From: Bacteroides sp.
Lineage (GTDB): Bacteria > Bacteroidota > Bacteroidia > Bacteroidales > Bacteroidaceae
Length of the DNA: 5,521 nt
Direction: 5' to 3'
Assembly: GCA_019412865.1 (NCBI GenBank)
Contig: DXOJ01000612.1
Span: 1 to 5,521 of the forward strand
The notes below the pieces were generated by a model. It ran no database searches and had not been told where the DNA came from. It worked only from the letters and a program-made list of their open reading frames with translations. How positions within the stretch are numbered: the stretch's first letter is position 1; each line of letters begins with the position of its first letter. Positions 1 through 5,521 of the stretch are shown piece by piece. A program made the position numbers and the translations under genes.

Positions 1-33
1 TTTTGCAACTTGTAAATAAACACAATCTTTCAA

Positions 34-1512
34 ATGAGAATAAAGTTTTTATCATTCATTGCGAGTTTTTTCATGGTGTCATTTGTTATAACGTCATGTC
101 TTGATGACGATAATAACATCGAATATAGCCCGGATGCAACTATCCATGCGTTTGCACTTGACACAGCAGGCCTTGGGAGTTATAAATTCACTATTGATCA
201 ATTATCACGTGAAATTTATAACGAGGACTCTCTTCCTGTTCATGCCGATACCATCATTGACAAGATTTTAATCAAAACATTAACTACGGCATCAGGCGTC
301 GTAACAATGAAAGACAAAAGCGGTAACGATTCTGTCATAAACATCAATGATTCTATCGATCTTCGGGAGCCACTTACGATAAAGGTTTGGTCGACAGAAG
401 CTTTAGCGGGTATATCTCCGGACCAAACGAAGGAATACAAAATTAGTGTACGGGTACATAAACATGATCCGGATTCATTGAGATGGGATTACTGTGGAAA
501 CATTAATGATGACAAACTCGCAGGAGAACAAAAATCTGTAGTTTTAGAGAATGAAATTTTGACTTATTCTATTTCTAATGGTAGCCTCACTGTATATCGT
601 GCACAAATAGGTAACACAATGAATTGGAGTTCAAGTGTAGTGAGCGACAGCAAATCTAAATTTGATGACAAGCTCCCTTCTTCAATTTTATCATATAAGA
701 AGAAACTATATGCAACATCTGCAACAGAAGATGGAAAGGTATATGAGTCTACAGACGGAACAACATGGTTAGAGTCTGATTTGTTTAGTGGTAACCACGT
801 CTATTTGCTTCTGGCACCACTAAGTAATAAAATAACATATATCAAGGCTGATGACGGTAAGAGAGTGTTTGATTCAACCACTGAGATTGCGTCTATAGCA
901 GAGACAGAAAAGAAGCTTCAAGAAGTACCGGATGACTTCCCGATTGGCAATATTTCCTATACTACCTATACAACAGCCACTAGCCAGGAAGGAATCATGT
1001 TGATTGGTAAATATAAAGAGCAACCAACTGTTGGAGAAACCAAAACGATTGTACCTTGGGCATATATGGGAGAGATATGGATTTCGCTACCGCCCAATAA
1101 TGTAGATACAAGTTGTCCTGCATTGACTAATCCTTCCGTAATATATTATAACAGTAAATTCTATATTTTTGGAGAGAAATTTGAATCATTCTATGTTTCT
1201 GAAGCTGGTATCGCATGGAAAAAGGCAAATAAGAAATTTTATCTACCTTATCAGGATTGGAGTGAATCAGGCTTTAAGCCAAGTCCGGAAAAGCCGGAAT
1301 TCAGGGGTAGAACAAGCTATTCAACCGTAGTAAATGAAGGTAATAATAGCATCTATATTCTTTTCAGTGGAGACAATGTCGGTTTTGATGAAGAAGTAGA
1401 AGATGACGATAGTACACGAGCTACTAACCACCATACTTATTCTTATAAATCTGAAGTATGGCGTGGTCGTCTTAATCAGCTATGGTTTGATTTAGCAAAT
1501 GCTGGCAAATAA
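34..1512 (+). CDS. Predicted surface-exposed lipoprotein, DUF6242-like, with a beta-propeller-type C-terminal region
   Basis: The 492-aa product starts with a lipoprotein signal: a short basic n-region (R2, K4), a hydrophobic stretch of about residues 5-19, and lipobox I-T-S-C with the lipidated cysteine at C22. The next residues are L-D-D-D, matching the acidic surface-export signal described for Bacteroidota lipoproteins, so I infer placement on the outer face of the outer membrane. Residues about 34-140 form an N-terminal domain that looks like the Bacteroidales family DUF6242 (recalled family pattern, including the F-T-I-D-Q and D-S-L-P segments). The rest is beta-rich, with an Asp-box (BNR) motif S-T-D-G-T-T-W at 239-245 and a degenerate copy S-E-A-G-I-A-W at 389-395, suggesting a propeller fold. 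An acidic loop lies at 452-459. No catalytic residues are recognisable and the function is unknown. An in-frame stop at 13-15 makes the ATG at 34 the first possible ATG start. It lies 26 bases before uppS and is probably cotranscribed. Tyr codons are mostly TAT, unlike the mixed TAC/TAT use in the bamA barrel region, which may mean lower expression. Confidence 0.82.
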   Translation: MRIKFLSFIASFFMVSFVITSCLDDDNNIEYSPDATIHAFALDTAGLGSYKFTIDQLSREIYNEDSLPVHADTIIDKILIKTLTTASGVVTMKDKSGNDSVININDSIDLREPLTIKVWSTEALAGISPDQTKEYKISVRVHKHDPDSLRWDYCGNINDDKLAGEQKSVVLENEILTYSISNGSLTVYRAQIGNTMNWSSSVVSDSKSKFDDKLPSSILSYKKKLYATSATEDGKVYESTDGTTWLESDLFSGNHVYLLLAPLSNKITYIKADDGKRVFDSTTEIASIAETEKKLQEVPDDFPIGNISYTTYTTATSQEGIMLIGKYKEQPTVGETKTIVPWAYMGEIWISLPPNNVDTSCPALTNPSVIYYNSKFYIFGEKFESFYVSEAGIAWKKANKKFYLPYQDWSESGFKPSPEKPEFRGRTSYSTVVNEGNNSIYILFSGDNVGFDEEVEDDDSTRATNHHTYSYKSEVWRGRLNQLWFDLANAGK

Positions 1513-1513
1513 A

Positions 1514-1527
1514 AAACGTATACGTTT
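1514..1527. repeat. Perfect 14-bp palindrome in the lipoprotein-uppS gap
   Basis: The sequence AAACGTATACGTTT equals its own reverse complement. It begins two bases after the lipoprotein stop codon and ends 11 bases before the uppS ATG. It has no loop and no following T-tract, so it does not look like an intrinsic terminator. It could be a dimeric-protein binding site or simply chance in AT-rich DNA. The palindrome is seen directly, but any function is unproven. Confidence 0.4.
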
Positions 1528-1538
1528 AAAATAAAAAG

Positions 1539-2273
1539 ATGTCCTATATAGAACAAATAGACAAAACTCGGATACCACAACACGTGGCCATCATTATGGA
1601 TGGGAACGGACGATGGGCAAAACAACGAGGAGAAGAACGTACTTACGGTCACCGTGCTGGCGCAGAAACGGTACAGAATATTACCGAAGATGCCGCCCGT
1701 TTGGGAATCAAGTACCTGACACTGTACACCTTCTCAACCGAGAACTGGAATCGGCCGCAAGACGAGATTGCGGCTCTGATGAATCTATTGCTAGAATCTA
1801 TTGAAGAAGAGACATTGATGAAAAACAATATTCGCTTCAATGTAATCGGTGATTTCAAAAAGTTACCTGTTGAAGTCCAGAAAAGTTTGGCATCATGCAT
1901 AGAACGTACATCCAAAAATAGTGGTATGTATATGGTATTAGCTCTTAGTTACTCATCCCGTTGGGAGATAACCGAAGCTGTACGGCAAATAGCAACACTG
2001 ATAAAAGCAGGAGAAATGTCTCCCGAACAGATAACGGATGAATGTATCTCATCTCATCTGGATACTAAATTTATGCCCGATCCGGATCTACTGATCCGCA
2101 CGGGAGGAGAAATCCGGCTAAGCAATTACCTCCTATGGCAATGCGCTTATTCGGAGCTTTATTTTTGTGACACCTTTTGGCCCGACTTCGATAAAGAAGA
2201 ACTCTACAAGGCCATTTGGGAATATCAACAAAGGGAACGCCGATTCGGCAAAACCAGTGAACAGATCAGCTAA
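1539..2273 (+). CDS. uppS: Isoprenyl transferase (undecaprenyl diphosphate synthase, UppS)
   Basis: This cis-prenyltransferase adds isopentenyl diphosphate units to farnesyl diphosphate to make the C55 undecaprenyl diphosphate, precursor of the lipid carrier for peptidoglycan and surface glycan assembly. It acts at the cytoplasmic face of the inner membrane. The 244-aa length is normal for the family. The signature motifs are in order: M-D-G-N-G-R-W-A at 20-27 with the Mg/diphosphate-binding aspartate D21, G-H-R-A-G at 37-41, F-S-T-E-N-W-N-R-P at 65-73, and [10 protein letters not shown] at 187-196 followed by A-Y-S-E-L-Y-F at 203-209. By alignment from memory, R187, R193 and E206 match E. 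coli R194, R200 and E213, which bind isopentenyl diphosphate and metal. The usual N-Y-G-G-R segment reads S-Y-S-S-R at 137-141. There is no signal peptide or membrane segment, as expected. The ATG at 1539 follows an A-rich tract and places the first motif at the normal distance from the N-terminus. The gene is followed 30 bases later by bamA, so cotranscription is likely. Confidence 0.96.
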   Translation: MSYIEQIDKTRIPQHVAIIMDGNGRWAKQRGEERTYGHRAGAETVQNITEDAARLGIKYLTLYTFSTENWNRPQDEIAALMNLLLESIEEETLMKNNIRFNVIGDFKKLPVEVQKSLASCIERTSKNSGMYMVLALSYSSRWEITEAVRQIATLIKAGEMSPEQITDECISSHLDTKFMPDPDLLIRTGGEIRLSNYLLWQCAYSELYFCDTFWPDFDKEELYKAIWEYQQRERRFGKTSEQIS

Positions 2274-2303
2274 TATAACTCGAAACATCAAATTATAACA
2301 TAA

Positions 2304-4958
2304 ATGCATTATCGTATTTCCTTTATATTCATAACGTTTGTCTGCCTGTGCTGCTTTGCGACAACAGGCATTGCGCAAAATGCTAACACTGATGAAGACT
2401 CGAAACCTGTCATCTTATACTCCGGAACACCCAAAAAGTATGAGATAGCAGATATTAAAGTCGAAGGCGTAAAGAATTATGAAGACTATGTATTGATTGG
2501 ACTATCCGGACTATCGGTAGGACAAACAATTACTGTGCCGGGTGACGAAATTACTGGAGCAATCAAACGTTATTGGCGTCATGGTTTGTTCTCAAACGTA
2601 CAAATCACAGCCGAGAAAATTGAAGGCGACAAAATCTGGTTAAAAATCAGTCTGACACAACGCCCGCGTATCGCAGATGTGCGCTATCATGGTGTGAAGA
2701 AGTCGGAACGTACCGATCTTGAAAGCAAGCTGGGAATGGTAAAAGGTATGCAGATTACTCCGAATACCGTAGACCGTGCCAAGACATTAATCAAACGTTA
2801 TTTCGACGATAAGGGATTCAAAAATGCAGAAGTAATCATCTCGCAGAAAGACGATCCATCCAGCGAAAATCAGGTGATCGTCGACATTGATATCGACAAA
2901 AAAGAAAAAATCAAAGTACACGAAATACAAATCGTTGGTAATCATGCAATCAAGGCTTCTAAGCTGAAGAAAGTAATGAAGAAAACCAATGAGAAAGGTA
3001 AACTTCGTAACTTGTTCCGCACCAAGAAATTCGTGCCGGAGAACTTCGAGGCAGATAAGCAACTGATTATCGACAAATATAATGAGTTGGGATACCGTGA
3101 TGCAATGATTGTAAAAGACAGCGTTTCACAGTATGACGAAAAGACTGTAAACGTTTATTTGAATATAGACGAAGGACAAAAATATTATCTGCGTAACGTT
3201 ACATGGGTAGGTAACACTCTCTATCCGTCAGAACAGTTGAACTTCCTGCTCCGCATGAAGAAAGGTGACGTATACAACCAGAAGTTATTGAACGAACGTG
3301 TTTCTACAGATGATGACGCTATCGGTAACTTATATTACAACAACGGTTACCTGTTCTATAACCTCGACCCGGTAGAAGTAAATATCGTTGGCGACTCTAT
3401 CGACCTCGAAATGAGAATCTATGAAGGCCGTCAGGCTACTATCAATAAGATCAAGATCAGTGGTAATGACCGTTTGTATGAAAACGTTGTTCGCCGTGAA
3501 CTTCGTATTCGTCCGGGACAATTGTTCAGCAAAGAAGACTTGATGCGTTCTTTGCGTGAAATCCAGCAGATGGGACACTTTGACCCGGAAAAGCTGCAAC
3601 CAGATATTCAACCGGATCCGATGAACGGAACTGTTGACATAGGTTTGCCTTTGACTTCCAAAGCTAACGACCAGGTGGAATTCTCTGCAGGTTGGGGACA
3701 GACGGGTATTATCGGTAAGTTGAGCTTGAAGTTTACCAACTTCTCTGTAGCCAACTTGTTGCACCCGGGTGAAAACTACCGTGGTATCCTTCCACAAGGT
3801 GATGGTCAGACATTGACTATCAGCGGACAGACGAACGCTAAATACTACCAATCATACAGTATTTCCTTCTTCGATCCATGGTTTGGTGGTAAACGTCCGA
3901 ATTCATTCTCTGTATCGGCATTCTTCTCTGTACAGACAGATATCAGTAGCCGTTACTACAACTCCAGCTACTTCAACAACTACTACAACAGTATGTATAG
4001 TGGCTACGGTGGTTATGGTATGTACAATTATGGTAACTATAACAACTACGAAAACTATTATGACCCGGATAAATCTATCAAGATGTGGGGACTTTCCGTA
4101 GGTTGGGGTAAACGTCTGAAATGGCCGGATGACTATTTCACTCTTTCCGCAGAATTAGCTTACCAACGTTATAACTTGAGCGACTGGCAATACTTCCCGG
4201 TCACCAACGGTAAATGTAATGACCTTAGCATTTCATTGACTTTGGCTCGTAACTCTATTGACAACCCAATCTTCCCTCGTTCGGGTTCAGATTTCTCACT
4301 GTCAGTTCAGTTCACACCGCCTTACTCGTTGATGGACGGTAAAGACTATAAGGGATATTACAGCAACCCTGAAACAGGTAGCATTACCCAGGACAACATG
4401 AATAAGCTTCATAAATGGATAGAATACCACAAATGGAAATTCAAAGGCAAAACATATACTCCGCTGATGGATCCGGTTGCTCATCCTAAATGTCTGGTAT
4501 TAATGACACGTACGGAATTCGGTCTGTTAGGTCACTATAACCAATACAAGAAATCTCCGTTCGGTACATTCGATGTAGGTGGTGACGGTATGACCGGTTA
4601 TTCAACTTATGCAACTGAAAGCATCGCTTTGCGTGGTTACGAAAACAGCTCATTAACACCATACGGTTCTGAAGGTTATGCCTATGCACGTCTCGGTATC
4701 GAATTGAGATATCCGTTGATGCTGGAAACAAGTACTAACATTTATGTGTTAGGTTTCCTTGAAGCAGGTAACGCATGGCATGATATCAAGAAATTCAATC
4801 CATTCGAGTTGAAACGTTCTGCCGGTGTCGGTGTTCGTATCTTCCTTCCGATGATTGGTATGATGGGTATTGACTGGGGTTACGGTTTCGACAAAGTATT
4901 TGGTTCTAAACAATATGGAGGAAGCCAGTTCCACTTTATCTTAGGACAAGAATTCTAA
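2304..4958 (+). CDS. bamA: Outer membrane protein assembly factor BamA (five POTRA domains plus 16-strand barrel)
   Basis: This is the central subunit of the BAM machine, which folds and inserts beta-barrel proteins into the outer membrane. The 884-aa product has a Sec signal peptide (hydrophobic about 5-19, likely cleavage after G-I-A at residue 24). Five POTRA domains follow at roughly 46-121, 122-199, 202-292, 293-373 and 377-453, most opening with a beta strand ending in V/S-G. The barrel runs from about 458 to the end. It holds the loop-6 motif L-R-G-Y at 776-779, equivalent to V-R-G-F, and ends F-H-F-I-L-G-Q-E-F, an outer-membrane C-terminal signal with terminal Phe. D-N-P-I-F-P-R-S-G marks a periplasmic turn. 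Compared with E. coli BamA (about 810 aa) it is longer, partly from a Tyr/Asn/Gly-rich loop at 551-586 and a long loop before C730. The mature protein has only two cysteines, C638 and C730. It sits between uppS and ompH/skp, fitting an envelope-biogenesis operon. TamA and other Omp85 proteins are less likely given five POTRAs and this context. Confidence 0.95.
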   Translation: MHYRISFIFITFVCLCCFATTGIAQNANTDEDSKPVILYSGTPKKYEIADIKVEGVKNYEDYVLIGLSGLSVGQTITVPGDEITGAIKRYWRHGLFSNVQITAEKIEGDKIWLKISLTQRPRIADVRYHGVKKSERTDLESKLGMVKGMQITPNTVDRAKTLIKRYFDDKGFKNAEVIISQKDDPSSENQVIVDIDIDKKEKIKVHEIQIVGNHAIKASKLKKVMKKTNEKGKLRNLFRTKKFVPENFEADKQLIIDKYNELGYRDAMIVKDSVSQYDEKTVNVYLNIDEGQKYYLRNVTWVGNTLYPSEQLNFLLRMKKGDVYNQKLLNERVSTDDDAIGNLYYNNGYLFYNLDPVEVNIVGDSIDLEMRIYEGRQATINKIKISGNDRLYENVVRRELRIRPGQLFSKEDLMRSLREIQQMGHFDPEKLQPDIQPDPMNGTVDIGLPLTSKANDQVEFSAGWGQTGIIGKLSLKFTNFSVANLLHPGENYRGILPQGDGQTLTISGQTNAKYYQSYSISFFDPWFGGKRPNSFSVSAFFSVQTDISSRYYNSSYFNNYYNSMYSGYGGYGMYNYGNYNNYENYYDPDKSIKMWGLSVGWGKRLKWPDDYFTLSAELAYQRYNLSDWQYFPVTNGKCNDLSISLTLARNSIDNPIFPRSGSDFSLSVQFTPPYSLMDGKDYKGYYSNPETGSITQDNMNKLHKWIEYHKWKFKGKTYTPLMDPVAHPKCLVLMTRTEFGLLGHYNQYKKSPFGTFDVGGDGMTGYSTYATESIALRGYENSSLTPYGSEGYAYARLGIELRYPLMLETSTNIYVLGFLEAGNAWHDIKKFNPFELKRSAGVGVRIFLPMIGMMGIDWGYGFDKVFGSKQYGGSQFHFILGQEF
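3954..4061 (+). repeat. Low-complexity Tyr/Asn/Gly-rich coding segment in a BamA extracellular loop
   Basis: This stretch encodes BamA residues 551-586. Of 36 residues, 14 are Tyr, 9 Asn and 5 Gly, in short units such as N-N-Y-Y-N, Y-G-G-Y-G and N-Y-N-N-Y. It lies between a strand ending F-F-S-V-Q-T-D and one beginning M-W-G-L-S-V-G-W-G, which by strand counting makes it extracellular loop 3. The DNA contains repeated aactac/tactac-like words, so it may have grown by slippage. Composition is seen directly, while the loop assignment is inferred. Confidence 0.6.
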
Positions 4959-4981
4959 TGTATCATCAAAAACTAAACGTT

Positions 4982-5497
4982 ATGAGAAAGTCTGTTCTAT
5001 TAATCATGATGCTATTTGCTGTCAGCATGGCAGCAAATGCACAGAAATTTGCACTGATCGATACGGAATATATTATGAAGAATATTCCGGCAGCTCAAAG
5101 CGCTAACGAGCAAATGCAAGAAGCTACGAAGAAATACCAGAGTGAAGTAGAAGCTCTGGCTAAAGAAGCACAGAAGATGTTCCAGGATTACCAGGCAAAA
5201 TCTTCCACTCTTTCTGCCGCACAAAAAACAAAGACAGAAGATGCAATCGTAGCGAAGGAAAAAGAAGCAGCCGAGCTGAAGCGTAACTACTTCGGTCCGG
5301 AAGGCGAATTAGCCAAGATGAGAGACAAGTTGATTACTCCGATTCAGGATGATATTTATGAAGCAGTGAAAGCTATATCACAGCAACATGGATATGATAT
5401 GGTAATTGACAGAGCCTCTGCTACAGGTATAATATTTGCAAATCCACGCATAGATATTAGTGATGAAATCCTAAGAAAATTAGGATATTCAAATTAA
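4982..5497 (+). CDS. OmpH/Skp-family periplasmic chaperone
   Basis: This is a Skp-like holdase that traps unfolded outer-membrane proteins in the periplasm on their way to BamA. From the ATG at 4982 it is 171 aa, normal for the family. Residues 1-20 form a classic signal peptide (M-R-K-S, hydrophobic 5-15, A-N-A before the predicted cut), leaving a mature start Q-K-F-A-L-I-D-T. The N-terminal strand (22-28) and the C-terminal part (Y-D-M-V-I-D at 138-143 and I-D-I-S-D-E-I-L-R-K-L-G-Y at 157-169) would form the trimer core. Residues about 40-130, rich in Ala, Glu, Lys and Gln, would form the long helical tentacles. The frame is also open to an ATG at 4958, overlapping the bamA stop as TAATG and giving 179 aa. 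I prefer 4982 because the signal peptide then begins at its basic n-region. Direct adjacency to bamA supports the role. Bacteroides often carry a second ompH gene next, but only 24 bases remain here to judge that. Confidence 0.92.
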   Translation: MRKSVLLIMMLFAVSMAANAQKFALIDTEYIMKNIPAAQSANEQMQEATKKYQSEVEALAKEAQKMFQDYQAKSSTLSAAQKTKTEDAIVAKEKEAAELKRNYFGPEGELAKMRDKLITPIQDDIYEAVKAISQQHGYDMVIDRASATGIIFANPRIDISDEILRKLGYSN

Positions 5498-5521
5498 TTT
5501 CATACATTTACAGCTGGAAAT

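Noticed and set aside
1..33. Possible Bacteroides promoter (TTTG near the left edge) or tail of an upstream gene
   Set aside because: No acceptable TAnnTTTG -7 element is present at the right distance upstream of the ATG. Short tails ending in stops at 13-15 and 17-19 exist in two frames, but a few residues cannot identify a gene.
34..1512. Horizontal transfer of the lipoprotein gene, suggested by its more AT-rich codons than bamA
   Set aside because: bamA is probably highly expressed and codon-biased, so the contrast is expected within one genome; no mobile-element traces, repeats or RNA genes flank it.
1514..1540. Palindrome considered as an intrinsic terminator after the lipoprotein gene
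   Set aside because: There is no loop, little G/C in the stem, and the bases after it are A-rich on the + strand rather than a T-tract.
2133..2378. Minus-strand frame spanning the uppS-bamA junction
   Set aside because: It overlaps the conserved C-terminal UppS motifs and the BamA signal peptide, and the encoded peptide resembles nothing I know.
3330..3851. Antisense open frame of 173 codons within bamA
   Set aside because: It lies wholly opposite a clearly real bamA reading frame, has no recognisable domain, and its composition is what reverse reading of bamA codons gives.
3883..4101. Alternative-frame + strand frame rich in Thr and Val over the Tyr-rich loop
   Set aside because: Its threonine runs come from the out-of-frame reading of the aac/tac codon repeats in bamA; no start signal or domain.
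5498..5521. Terminator or start of a second ompH gene at the right edge
   Set aside because: Only 24 bases remain; no hairpin and no ATG are visible, so neither can be supported.

Overview
The window is an AT-rich chromosomal segment that reads as Bacteroidota, most likely Bacteroides. The evidence is the gene content, a BamA with a long N-terminal five-POTRA region and a C-terminal phenylalanine, a lipoprotein whose lipidated cysteine is followed at once by acidic residues (the surface-export pattern of this phylum), Skp/OmpH directly after bamA, and start codons preceded by A-rich tracts rather than strong Shine-Dalgarno sites. The species cannot be fixed from the window alone.

Layout: four genes lie head to tail on the + strand with almost no spare DNA. 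They are a 492-aa lipoprotein resembling the Bacteroidales family DUF6242 (34-1512), a 26-base gap holding a perfect 14-bp palindrome, uppS for the cis-isoprenyl (undecaprenyl diphosphate) synthase (1539-2273), a 30-base gap, bamA (2304-4958), and an ompH/skp-type periplasmic chaperone (best start 4982, end 5497). The last gene's reading frame could also start at 4958, overlapping the bamA stop as TAATG. All four genes look intact, with no frameshift or internal stop. No intergenic stretch reaches 300 bases. The first 33 bases and last 24 bases hold no feature I can support. I saw no convincing promoter or terminator, so the set is probably an internal part of a longer operon entering from the left and continuing to the right.

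How the genes fit together: UppS makes the C55 lipid carrier precursor used for peptidoglycan and surface glycans. OmpH/Skp holds unfolded outer-membrane proteins in the periplasm, and BamA inserts them into the outer membrane. The first gene's product is predicted to be a lipoprotein exported to the cell surface. This is a cell-envelope biogenesis cluster and a compact relative of the proteobacterial uppS-cdsA-rseP-bamA-skp order, here without cdsA and rseP.

This is largely conserved core genome, and I see no sign of a mobile element, CRISPR array, RNA gene or novel multi-gene system. The points most worth a second look are the uncharacterised surface-type lipoprotein beside bamA, a Tyr/Asn/Gly-rich extracellular loop insertion in BamA, a possible cysteine pair at the outer rim of the BamA barrel, and the intergenic palindrome before uppS.
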